Shown: positions 12,063-21,843 of the stretch, one piece after another | Position numbering within the stretch: position 1 is the first letter of the stretch | Layout of the letters: the number at the start of each line of letters is the position of its first letter | From: Cladosporium sp. IMV 00045 | Lineage: Eukaryota; Ascomycota; Dothideomycetes; Cladosporiales; Cladosporiaceae | Length of the DNA stretch: 64,000 nucleotides | Assembly (NCBI GenBank): GCA_001931905.2 | Contig: MSJI02000799.1 | Coordinates: 1-64,000, forward strand | Direction: 5' to 3' | Position numbers and translations under genes: made by a program | Notes under the pieces: model-generated | Told to the model about the DNA's origin: nothing | Databases searched by the model: none | What the model saw: the letters and a program-made list of their open reading frames with translations, nothing else

Positions 12063-12313
12063 GATTGCTGTGTCACATTGCCGGAGAAGTTCTTTTGCAT
12101 TTAGGGTTGAGGGCATTGATTGGAATCGGAGATCTAATTGGTCATGAATTTATGAAGAAAGAAAAAGGAACAAGAGAAAAAGCAGAACAAAACCACCACC
12201 AACACGGCCTTCTACCAAAAGAACTTTTACTTTCAAAGGCGCCCGCGCGCTGCCCAGGGATCATAACGCCATAACATCCACGCCAAACCTGCCAGTCCTC
12301 ACGAAGTCTTCCT
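12063..12313. other. Convergent 3' spacer between RPA12 and DOHH
   Basis: 250 bp between two stop codons of converging genes; only 3' UTR sequence is expected and nothing else is seen. Confidence 0.5.
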
Positions 12314-13437
12314 CTACGCAGCAGCAGCAGTCTCATTGACCGGAATAGTGGCATACTCCATCTCGCCATTCTTCTCAAACTCGGCCATATCCAGCGCAAC
12401 GACAATGCTATCCTTGACGACCTGCTCAGGGTCGTTGAGGAACTTCTTCAACGTCGTCTCAACACCCTCCTCCTCACCCAAACTGCCCAGCGCCTCGGCA
12501 GCTTCGTGGCGCACCATGCTCTCCTCCTTCGTGTTGCTGAGCGTCTCGATCAGACTGGGGACGGAGGCGGGGTGGCACAGCTGGCCGAAGACGAAGGCGA
12601 TTTCGTGACGGAACAGCGCGGACGGGTCGTTCATGCCGCGGGCGAGCGCTTGCACAGCGGGCACGGCGGTGGGGAGGTCGGGAGGCGATGCAAGGTCGCG
12701 AAGGGCGAACATGGCTCTGTAGCGCTGGAAGAGCGGGAGGGACGTGTCGAGGAGGGTCTTCTCGAAGTCTGGGATGGAGGGCGCTTCGGCCGTTTCGGCG
12801 AGGGGAGGTGCAGGGTCGATAGATGCGAAGTCGCTGTGGAAGGAAGTGTACTGTTAGCCGTCGTGTACTGTCTCAAACCCCAGAGACTTCAGAAACCAAA
12901 CCAAAAGCCCCTCTTCCCTCCAAAAATACTAGGAAAGAAAAAGAAGACATACCTAGCCCTCAACTTCTCCGCCTTGCCCTTCTCACTCCTCGCCCACTCG
13001 ATCCTCTCAACCGCCAACTCCGCCGTCTCCCTCACAACCTCCACCTCCTCCTTATCATCCCTCCGTCCCTTCAGCAACTCCAAACTCCCCTCAAACCCCA
13101 ACGCGCCCAGCGCCTCCGCCGCCTCGTGTCTGCACATCGCATCCTCCTTGCGATCGTCCACGCAGTACTCCAAAAACGGCACCGCCTCGGGCTTTCCAGA
13201 CTGGCCGAGGCAATAGGCGAGTTCGTGCTTGAGCAGCGCGGAGGGCGAGGCGAGAGCGGCAGCGATGGCGTTCAGGGCGGGAATGGTCTGCTCGGTCGGA
13301 GGGGAGAGGCTGGCGAGGTGTTTGAGGGAGAAGAGGGCGCGGAAGCGAGCGGCGAGAGGGGAGGTTTCGCTTGTGAGGGTGGTGCGGAGGGAGAGCACGG
13401 TGGGGTCCGTCGGGGGTGGGGTGTTGTAGAGGGACAT
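12314..13437 (-). CDS. LIA1: Deoxyhypusine hydroxylase (DOHH, Lia1)
   Basis: Exons 13437-12953 and 12833-12314 join to 334 residues (donor GTATGT, acceptor CAG, 119-bp intron). The enzyme hydroxylates the deoxyhypusine of eIF5A to hypusine, using a di-iron centre in the cytoplasm. It is built of HEAT-like repeats in two symmetric halves, and the four His-Glu iron ligand pairs are all visible: LLKHELAYCLGQ (His71), CRHEAAEALGALG (His104), FRHEIAFVFGQL and VRHEAAEALGSLG. The intron sits at the boundary between the two halves. Length and ligands match the family, so the enzyme should be active. It faces RPA12 tail to tail. Confidence 0.95.
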
Positions 13438-14116
13438 TTTGGCTGTAGTGTTTCGGTGTTGCAGAAAGGGAAAAGAGGGTGGGAGGTGGTTGTGGTGGGA
13501 GTCGTGAGTCCGGATGATGACTTTGAGGAGTTTTGATCTGATAAGGTGGGGGGGAATGAATCTTTGAGGCCGTTTGTGAATTTTATTCTCTGCGCCGATT
13601 TGGCGGGGTCGCAGGTGTGGCGCAGGCTGTGAATCTTCACGGCGATCGAAAGACTTGCCCTGCAGAATTGAACTGATCGGACAGCATGAGTGACGATTCG
13701 CTTGATTGATGGAGATTGCGAGAGGCTCCCTTGTAAAAACACTTCTAATCGGCGGATTCCCTCAACCTGACCTGCACTCCATTCGATCCTTCTGCAACAT
13801 CTGAAGATCGCTCGCCGAAAATCATCAGTGGCACAGCAAAGGCATGGACCGATCACTCAATCTCAATGGCTGTGCTTGAAGTGGGGAACAGCGGTGTCAT
13901 TATTCGACATCAGGAGGGTGCTTGTCTACAAAGTACATATGAACCAACGACGACAACCAAGATCCCTCTAACGAACATACATCAACGAAATCGATCTCAC
14001 CAATCAGTCATTTTCACTTCGAATCGCATCTCAAGATCCACATCTCCACCAACCTGCCTCCAACGTCAATCTCCCACCCAACCCTCCAACCCAACAACAG
14101 ACTCGAAGCAACAACA
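13438..14116. other. Divergent intergenic region between DOHH and NECAP-like gene
   Basis: 680 bp carrying both 5' regions. The 200 bases before 14117 are rich in CAA/ACC/TCC words as in fungal 5' UTRs. No specific element is recognised. Confidence 0.4.
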
Positions 14117-14875
14117 ATGACCGACTCCACCCCCCTAACCCGCATCCTCTACACCACCCCCCGCGTACACATCTACGCCGTCCCACCCCTGACATCAAAC
14201 CAAGGCTTCAAAGCCGGCCCCTGGACCGCGCCACCCCGCCCAACCGCGCAACAAATCTTCACCGCCCGGCTTCGCGTGCTCGAAACCTCCACCACCTCCC
14301 CCACCGCCTCAACGCCCTCTCTCACCGTTTCGATAAACCTCGAAGACCCCACGAGCGGCGAACTCTTCGCTTCCGCGCCGTACACCTCCCCCTTCTCCGT
14401 GCAACCCGCCAGCGATTCGAGCCGCTTCTTCGCGGTGAGAGTTGTGGGTGAGGGGGGCATGAAAGCCACGCTTGGGATGGGGTTTGAGGAGAGAGGGGAG
14501 GCGTTTGATTTTGGCGTTGCGCTGGGGGAGGCGAGGAAGGTTCTCGGGTGGGAGAGGGAGGGGGCTGGGAAGAAGGGAGAGGTGGAGGAGGTGGGGAAGA
14601 GGGATTTCAGTTTGAAGGAGGGGGAGAGGATTACGATTTCGGTTGGGGGGAGGGGGAGGAGGGAGGGCGGTGAGCCTTCTTTTAAGGGCGGGGAGGATGG
14701 TAAGGCGTTGTTCTCGATCGCACCGCCGCCGCCTCCTTCTGCGGCTGCTGGGAAGGGGCAGGAGGGTGGGTTTCCGAGTATTGCGCCTCCGCCTTCGTCT
14801 TCGACGTCGGGAGTACAAGGGAAGACGGCTCAGGAGCTTGGATTTGACGATGGGGAGTTTGGCGAGTTTCAATGA
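14117..14875 (+). CDS. NECAP-like adaptin-ear-binding coat-associated protein
   Basis: Intronless, 252 residues. NECAP proteins bind AP-2 and clathrin adaptor ears and help clathrin-coated vesicle formation; the fold of the N-terminal domain is PH-like (DUF1681). The signature runs from residue 8 (RILYTTPRVHIYAVPP) through GPWTAPPR, the strand with SSRFFAVRVV, and GFEERGEAFDFGVALGEARK to the end of the domain near 165 (FSLKEGERITIS). The remainder is Gly/Pro/Ser-rich and ends GFDDGEFGEFQ. A canonical WxxF ear-binding tail is not seen. Start chosen at the first ATG, directly before the conserved strand. Codons shift from C-rich to G-rich third positions midway, common in compact fungal genes. 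Confidence 0.88.
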   Translation: MTDSTPLTRILYTTPRVHIYAVPPLTSNQGFKAGPWTAPPRPTAQQIFTARLRVLETSTTSPTASTPSLTVSINLEDPTSGELFASAPYTSPFSVQPASDSSRFFAVRVVGEGGMKATLGMGFEERGEAFDFGVALGEARKVLGWEREGAGKKGEVEEVGKRDFSLKEGERITISVGGRGRREGGEPSFKGGEDGKALFSIAPPPPPSAAAGKGQEGGFPSIAPPPSSSTSGVQGKTAQELGFDDGEFGEFQ

Positions 14876-14989
14876 AGGCGGAGACTGGAGAACGTGATGC
14901 AGATGACATGCCGGCTTATGCCATTTGCGAATGTCTAGATTTACAATTCTCTCTGAGAGTCTGTGCTAAGGCTACATATATATATACTT

Positions 14990-16627
14990 CTAATTTGGTC
15001 GTAAGAGAAGGAAAAGCACGCCCATGGCCGCCACGCCGGAAGCGGCACCTTGCAGCGCGACGGTGGTCACGTCGACTTTCTTCAGGTGCACGAGGCGGTC
15101 GCTGAAGAGGTCGTCGAAGGCTGCGCGGGAGATGGAGAGGCGATCTTCCCAGCTTGTGGCTTGCTGGAGTTGGCCCCAGAGGGATGGTGTTGAGGGCTCA
15201 TCGATCGCAGGTGGAATCTCGCTGGGCAGCGCTGAATCGATCGCGGCTGGTGGTGATGCATCCGCGACTTTTTCCGTGGCTATTTCTGGCACGATCGAGT
15301 CGAGCGGTTGTACCTCCTCCTGTACAGCCTTGTTCTGTTCCTCCATCTCCTCAACCGGCACTGCCTTTGGCTCCACCACCTCGTCAACTTGTCTCTCCAC
15401 CTCAGCCGTAGCAACAGCAGTTGGAGCAGCAGCAGAAGCAGCACCCTGCCCTGCCACAACAGGCGCACCCACCACACTCCTCTCATCCAGCGCCTCCTTC
15501 ATCTCCCTCACAATCTTCCTCCTCCTATACGGCTCAAAGAAGATAATCTGCGCCAGCAACAAGAAGATATTCACACCCATCAGCCCAATAGTCACCCACG
15601 TGCTGTTCCTGCGAATGGTGTCGCTCCAAATTTGCTCTTCATGATACTGCTTGCGCTCCAACCTCTCTAGCAGGGCCCTCGCGTCCTCCAGATCGCGCTC
15701 CGCAGCCGCCAAATCCTCCTTCGCCTTCTGCACGGCCTGCTCGTCCAGGTGCTCCGAGCGCACGAGCGTCATGTACCGCTCCAGATCGCTGGGCGACCAG
15801 CTGCTTTTGCGTTCGAGCAAGCTGACGATCTCTTTCTGGCTGCTGGCTTGTTTGACGTGCGCTTCCATGTGTCTGTCTTTCTGCGCTGACACGGCGATGT
15901 GCCCGGCTTTGACTGCTTTTTCTTGCGTGCCGATTTCGGTTCGCAGAGCTTCGATGCCGCTGAAGTCGGTGCCGGTGTAGGTGTTTATTTGCTGGGAGGC
16001 TAGTGTTGCTTTGGTGAGCAGGCTGTCCATGAGGGTTGAGAAGCGGCGGGAAAGGTGCCATCTTTGCTGCTCGATTGCGGAGGGGAGGGAGGAGAGGCGG
16101 GTGGCGGGGGTTGAGAGTGGTTCGTCGGTGGGTGGAGAGTTGTTCGCAGGTGGTGTGTTTTCTTGAGGTGGTGTTTTGTCGGTGTTGTCTTGAGGCGGTT
16201 GTGGTGATGGTGGGTTTTCATGTTCCGGCGGAGGAGGTTGTTGGAACACTATTGGCTCGGGAGTAGGTGGCTCGGGTTGTTCCTTTGGTGATTGTGTTGC
16301 CCTTTCTTCGTCCCGAGGAGGTTCAGGTGGTTGTAGATGGATGGTCGTAGAAGATGAATCAGGCTGCTCTTTCTCATCTTTCTTTTCACTCTGCCTTCTT
16401 CTTGCTGATATCGAGAACTTCCTCTCCTGCTGCCATTGCCATTGTTGGCCAGCCCTCGCACCCACATTCCTCCAACCACCCAACCGGCAACTCTGACAAG
16501 TCCATGATCCGTTTGACTTCGATCTGGTGCTCGCCCGCACTACCTGTTGGGCCGCCGTGCTTGTTCTGAATGCAGCATTTTGTATATTCCTCGCCAATGA
16601 CGCGCCATACCGCGTCGCTGGGTTCAT
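14990..16627 (-). CDS. SHE9: Mitochondrial inner-membrane morphology protein She9/Mdm33
   Basis: Single exon. I chose the ATG at 16627 (545 residues) because it opens a good presequence (NPATRYGASLARNIQNAAFR); an ATG at 16678 would add 17 residues with a less amphipathic start. She9/Mdm33 sits in the mitochondrial inner membrane and affects inner-membrane fission. After the presequence there is a CxxC (WTCQSCRLG), a long Pro/Glu/Ser-rich linker, then the conserved core beginning RRFSTLMDSLLTKA, coiled coils with SSWSPSDLERYMTLVRSEH, and a transmembrane segment near STWVTIGLMGVNIFLLLAQI followed by the FEPYRRRKIV matrix or intermembrane loop. A second hydrophobic segment ends the protein, after an Ala/Val/Glu-rich linker. 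Convergent with the NECAP-like gene, 115 bp apart. Confidence 0.9.
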   Translation of the reverse strand: MNPATRYGASLARNIQNAAFRTSTAAQQVVRASTRSKSNGSWTCQSCRLGGWRNVGARAGQQWQWQQERKFSISARRRQSEKKDEKEQPDSSSTTIHLQPPEPPRDEERATQSPKEQPEPPTPEPIVFQQPPPPEHENPPSPQPPQDNTDKTPPQENTPPANNSPPTDEPLSTPATRLSSLPSAIEQQRWHLSRRFSTLMDSLLTKATLASQQINTYTGTDFSGIEALRTEIGTQEKAVKAGHIAVSAQKDRHMEAHVKQASSQKEIVSLLERKSSWSPSDLERYMTLVRSEHLDEQAVQKAKEDLAAAERDLEDARALLERLERKQYHEEQIWSDTIRRNSTWVTIGLMGVNIFLLLAQIIFFEPYRRRKIVREMKEALDERSVVGAPVVAGQGAASAAAPTAVATAEVERQVDEVVEPKAVPVEEMEEQNKAVQEEVQPLDSIVPEIATEKVADASPPAAIDSALPSEIPPAIDEPSTPSLWGQLQQATSWEDRLSISRAAFDDLFSDRLVHLKKVDVTTVALQGAASGVAAMGVLFLLLRPN

Positions 16628-17083
16628 CCTCCAGCAGAAAGTCGTTGACAAAATACAGTATATCTTATGCAGGTTCACAAGAAAGCCGGCTCATAACCAT
16701 CAAACCGTACTTTCCCTCGGCCAAGTCAAGCTCTCGCAGCACAGCACAGACCTGTCCACCGAACGCCGGAGCAGCGGCCTAAGCCAAGCCGATCCATCTC
16801 ATTTCTCGCCCAATGACAGGACGTCTGTGATCGTCCGTTGAGACGACAAAATCTCAGAGGGACCGAGTTTATTGGCTAAAGGGACGTCAGGGTAAATGTT
16901 GCAGCAGCAATGGCGTAGGAGGGGCGATTTTTTGTCCCGCCACGTGGGGGTTGCGGTGGTTTGTGTTTTGGTGAAGACAGTCATACTCGATAAACATCCG
17001 TTTCAACCACATCTCTTCTCTTCTACAAATATCCACAGTCGGACTGTTTCGGTTTACAATCATTATATCCCATATCTCTCACA
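16628..17083. other. Divergent promoter region between SHE9 and the HAD phosphatase
   Basis: 456 bp between the two chosen starts; no clear TATA or named element seen. Confidence 0.4.
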
Positions 17084-18191
17084 ATGGCTGCCAACGGCGA
17101 TCTCACGGCCCTCCGTTTCCCTTTCAAGGACCCCAAGTTCATCTTCTTCACCGACTTCGACGGTACCATCACTCTCAAGGACAGCAATGATTTTATGGTG
17201 AGACATACATGAAAAGTTCCTGATTCTCCGGACAATCCAAGAACGTAATTGACCAACAAGAATAGACCGACACCATCGGCTACGGCGCAGAAAAGCGCAA
17301 GCAGGGCAACAAGGACGTCCTCGACGGCAAGAAGCACTTCAGGTATGTCTTATAACATATCCGCATTCGCCACTCCTACATTCTCAAAAACATGAATATC
17401 CTAACACATGCAATCACAGAGACGCATTCCGCGAAATGATGGACTCGATCACGCGCCCCTTCCCCCAGTGCGTCGACTACCTGGTGGAAAACATCACCCT
17501 CGACCCGCACTTCAACGAGTACTTCCAGTGGGCGCTGGCGAACGATATCCCCACCGTCGTCGTCTCCTCCGGCATGACGCCCGTCATCCGCGGCATTCTG
17601 CAGAAACTCGTCGGCCCGGACTGCGACAAGATCGACATCATCTGCAACGAGGCCGTGCCCCGCGGCGATAAGCAGATCGACCAGGAGGGCGGCTGGCAGA
17701 TTCAGTATCACGATGATAGGTAAGGTCTTCTTTTCTTGTTGGTTTTCTCTTTTATGAGAAGTGTGCTCACCATGATATCTCCTTTCAGCTCCTTCGGCCA
17801 CGACAAATCCCTCACCCTCCGCCCCTACGCTCAACTCCCCGCCGACAAGCGTCCCACCCTCTTCTACGCCGGCGACGGCGTGTCCGACCTCTCCGCCGCC
17901 CGCGAGACCGACCTCCTCTTCGCCAAGAAGGGTCACGGTGCGTTTCGCTCTCCCTCCCCCACTCCCTTTCCCTCCCATTCTGACTCTTCCAATCCAGATC
18001 TGATCACCTACTGCGCGCGCGAAAACGTGCCCTTCACCGTCTTCGAGGACTGGAGCAGCATCCTGGCGACGGTCAAGAAGATCGTGGCCGGCGAGACGAC
18101 GGTCCACGAGGCCGCCAAGCAGGGTTTCGAGGACTACAAGGCGGGCAAGGCGGGGATTGAGCCGATTGTGGCAAACGGTGCTGCTAAGTAG
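17084..18191 (+). CDS. PYP1: HAD-superfamily phosphatase of the yeast YNL010W/Pyp1 type
   Basis: Five exons, 17084-17197, 17266-17342, 17420-17719, 17789-17937 and 17998-18191, giving 277 residues; introns are 60-77 bp with consensus ends. The family is a cytosolic HAD phosphatase acting on polyol or related phosphates in yeast (metabolite repair). Motif I is FFTDFDGTI with nucleophile Asp24 and acid Asp26; motif II is VVVSSGMTP; motif IV is YAGDGVSDLSAA. The stretch SFGHDKS matches the yeast protein's characteristic PFGHDKS. All catalytic residues are present. Exon phases fit throughout, so the model is firm; the exact substrate is not visible in the sequence. Confidence 0.92.
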
Positions 18192-18928
18192 ATGTGTTTC
18201 TTTTTTCACTTCTTCGTTTTGTTTTCGACGCATGCTGGGCGGACTTTTGCTTGATTGTCTGGTGGGGTTTGCATGGTGGTAGATAAGGCACAGAGGGTGG
18301 GTAGAGTTAGACGGGTAGATGAAAATGATACACGACTTTTAGAGTTCAACCCCAAGTTGCCGATGGAATTCTGGATTGCTGGTCTTCGCCCTTGATATCT
18401 CTGGCACGTCGTGAGCAACCACGGGAGATCATTCACCAGAGCAGATTATTTCAAGAAGGTACCAAGGTGTTGCTCCCTGGGGCGCCAACCTTGGACGTTT
18501 CGCGTGGGTCAGATCATCATTGCTTTCAGGCTTGAGAGGTCCGAGAGGGAAGCAAGAACGCTACAAGAATGACACGACTTTTCCGCTAGAGAGTTCTGTG
18601 ATCTACCCTGATAGTGTGCGCCCTGGACTGTAAACGTGGGCCGTTCACAAAGGAGACTTTTGCTGTGATTGGGAAAAGACTAGGTCTGACAGTAGAGCAT
18701 TGCAGTGTGTTCGCACACTTCTCTTCTTGTTGGGATAATGCAGATATCAATATTGGTTGGGTTTTGTGAAAAGAGCGTCCGTAGGTATAATTGAGAGCGG
18801 GATAAAGGTTCGCTTGAAATCTGATAAATGCTGTTGCGCGAAACATGCCAATCATGCAAATGCATTCCCAAGCGATCTCCATATCTACATATCCTCACCA
18901 TCGAAGTCAGCGAAGAAGCGAACGCCTC
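18192..18928. other. Convergent spacer between the HAD phosphatase and the P450
   Basis: About 740 bp, longer than two 3' UTRs need, but no gene, RNA or repeat is recognised. Confidence 0.4.
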
Positions 18929-20849
18929 CTAAGCATTCACAGGCTTATCCGCCTTCCTCTTGATCTGGATCTTGCTCTGCATGGGCGGCATGATGGCCGT
19001 GCCCAGCCACTTGTTGGGCGGGCGCTCGGGCAGGGCCTTCACGTCGTAGAACATGACGATGTGCGCGATCATCATCTGTTGAAGGGCAAGAGAGTCAGTT
19101 TCGGTTTACCTTATTTTGAGCATAGATGTAGGGACGTGATGCGCTTACCTTCAATTCATGCTGCACCAAGAAACGCCCCGGACAAGCGTGCCTACCATGC
19201 CCGAAAGTGAGGAAATCCTCGCCCGTGCTGACCAGGCTGAGGTTCTTCATGTCGACGTACTTCTGCAAGTCCTCGGGCCCCTTCTCGCGGGAAGCTTCGA
19301 ATTCCTCACGCGGGCGCGAGAAGCGGAAGGCGTCGTAGGTGTCAGCTTCCGGGTAGACGGCGTTGTCGTGGTGGCGGCTGTGCTCGTCGACGCTGATGTA
19401 AGAGCCGTAAGGGGCGGTCCAGCCTTCCTCCTCGTTGTGCAGGCCTTCTTTGGCGACGACTTTGCGGCCGACGGCGCGCGTGATGAAGTTGGAGCGGCGC
19501 ATGCTTTCGCGGATGGCGGAGTCGGCGCGCACGAGCTTGGTCAGGATTTGCTTGTTCCAGCGGCCGTTGTGCTTTTCTTGCACTTCCTTGAAGACGCGGG
19601 TGGCTTCTTCGCGGAGGCCCTCGACGAAGCCCTTAGATGGGTCGGAGCTGAAGATGTCGAAGAGAGTCATGGTGAGGGTCAAGGAGGTGGTGTGGATGGC
19701 AGCGAATTCGATGGGCATGAGGAAGCGGGAGACCATGTCGGGGTCGAGCTCTTTCGTTTTGCCCTCGGATTTTGCCACGCGGATGTGCCAGGTGATGTAG
19801 TCCTCGGGGATCTCCAGCTTCGAGTCAGGGTTGCTGTCTTTCTCTTCAATATCTGCAAGACGCTGCTTGATGACAGGGAGAGTGTGTCTGCGAGTCCTCC
19901 AGTAGTGGTAGTGATTGGGAATGGACATCAGGTGGCCGACGATTGGGTACAAGAATCTCGGAACGAACGGCATTAAGGCAGCGACGGTAATAACATCGAT
20001 GGCGAATGCGTTGTTGTGTTTCAAGAAGTCTTCGTTGCGGCAGAGTGGCAGGCCGACGAACATGCGGTTCGAAATGCGAGCGATCATCTCCATGATGTTG
20101 TCCCAGACGGGGATGTCCTTGAAGTTGGCGGAGTCGAAACCCCAAGTGTCGTCAAAACATGAGATTATTTCGTCGTGGATGGCTGGAATGATATTGTCAA
20201 CCTTGCGGGGAAGACTCTTGTGGATGACATGCTCGTGGAAGACTGTCTGAAGAAGATCTGAGGAGGTGCCGTATCAGCATGGTCACACGTAGTGCCTAGT
20301 GGCAATCAAATATAGGGAAATATGCTTGACATGAGGCCAATCGTGACGCAAATGCCAGCGATCCCTCGATACACAATGCAAATGCTTACAAGGATTGGTG
20401 AAGGCATAGTCTCCAAGCAACTGATCAGAATGCATGGCCCGAACACTAGCAATGTGGTCGGGCTGGTCGATCAGCCACTTCATCTTGTCGTTCGGAATCA
20501 CAACTTCATGGCGACCAGAAAAGTCCGGGAAGATGTATGATTTTCCCTTTTGCGAATACTGGATATCTTGTCAGTACCTGAACTCAACATGCACAACACA
20601 CGTGGCGAGTAGACTGACTTTTTGATAACCCTCGGCAAGCATGAACTTTACATTGTATGCACTCGCAAGGGTGGCTCTGACATTTGCAAAGATCTTAGAA
20701 TCATCTTTGCCGACCCATGGCAGGTTATCAGGATAGTTGTGGCCAGGCGTAAGGACCTTGATGATGACGGCGAGCAGCACGCCAACAACACCAAGTGCCA
20801 GTACTGGACGGTCCTGAGCCGTTTCGAGGAGATCTACCAGGAAAGCCAT
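18929..20849 (-). CDS. Cytochrome P450 monooxygenase, microsomal, ent-kaurene-oxidase-like style
   Basis: Four exons, 20849-20619, 20558-20390, 20257-19149 and 19075-18929, 551 residues. Residues 16-34 form the membrane anchor ([18 protein letters not shown]). The oxygen-binding I helix reads [10 protein letters not shown], the ExxR pair is Glu384/Arg387 (RESMRR), and the heme loop is [13 protein letters not shown] with the thiolate Cys492. An Ala-x-x-His-Thr-Thr I helix and [11 protein letters not shown] heme loop are frequent in fungal CYP68/CYP503-like enzymes that oxidise terpenoid or similar hydrophobic substrates, but substrate cannot be read from sequence. An ATG at 20870 would add seven residues. 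Transcribed away from acetoacetyl-CoA synthetase over a 1-kb shared upstream region. Confidence 0.9.
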
Positions 20850-21843
20850 GGTGGATGAGGAGGTTTTCACGCCTGGGTCACGGCGTGAAGTCGAAAAAAC
20901 ACAGACGGTCGTCGACCCGCCGAGGAGGATGTTGTTTTAAGTGCGTCAGCAGGATTGTCTGGCTGGACGGAAGGCGAGCATTCCGTGGTGAACGAGCGAT
21001 TGAGCTGGGTGGAGTGCCGGACGACCAATGAGGCGGGCAGATCACCCTCAAGCGCGAACTTAGCGTGTGGGAGGATGCTCGCTAGGCGACTAGGCGAGAG
21101 ACTCGAGCTCTCAAGCGATATTCCTCGCTTCTGCTGAGGAAGAATCATCGTACAGGTAGTAACATAAACTGCAGACCTTGCCGAGCGAAAGGGGCTTGAT
21201 GATGCTGGTGGCTTTACTTGCTCAAAGTTCTCCTGCATTTTACCGCTGCATTTCGAGCCAATATAAGGTGCCTTGAATTGCCGGCTCAACAGCGCGGGTG
21301 GCACCCTTGTGAAGGATTCAGCGCTACCATATATGAGGCCAACCAAGTTCCTCGTCAAGGGATGGCAGGGCCAGCCATCGCCGTGGAGGTTCGAATTCCT
21401 CCATGGGCAAGGACTGGGATGGAGCCTCTGTGCAGACAAACCGACCGCCTACACGGCCCGGGCGGAGTCCAAAGGGAGAACTGCCACCACAACGAGTCGC
21501 CAATACCCAGCAGTAATGGCCTTGGTGGAAAACGAGCAAACAGCTGAAAGAACAGTGTCACACAAGACGTCAAATCCTCGGTATGCTGAACACCCGACAC
21601 TTCGGTTCCTCGGCCAATGTTCAGCCATGGGATAGTTGAAAGTATGTTCAGCCTCGTGGGCATCAGCTCAACCTTATGGTCGGACATACTTACCACCAAT
21701 GGTGAACCTCGACCCCGCCAGTGACGGCAATAAGGCTGTAGGTATTTTGGATTTCTACAATATTTCTCGACTGATGTGTTTGAAGCGTGGCGTTACTGTA
21801 CAGACTTTGTTATCCCATATAATATACAGAATACACAGCGTAG
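20850..21843. promoter_or_regulatory. About 1 kb divergent upstream region between P450 and acetoacetyl-CoA synthetase
   Basis: No supported gene. It must contain both promoters. A stem-loop-like word GGAGGTTCGAATTCCTCC is at 21385-21402; it resembles a tRNA T-arm but has no acceptor or anticodon arm around it. Confidence 0.4.

Noticed and set aside
14309..14872. Arg/Pro-rich minus-strand frame opposite the NECAP-like gene
   Set aside because: Composition reflects the complement of Gly/Pro codons; the plus strand has the conserved domain.
19158..19976. 272-codon plus-strand frame opposite the P450
   Set aside because: Acidic, Gly/Val-rich shadow of a well-supported P450 exon.
21381..21405. 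T-arm-like word resembling a tRNA
   Set aside because: The loop is eight bases, and no acceptor, D or anticodon arm can be formed around it.
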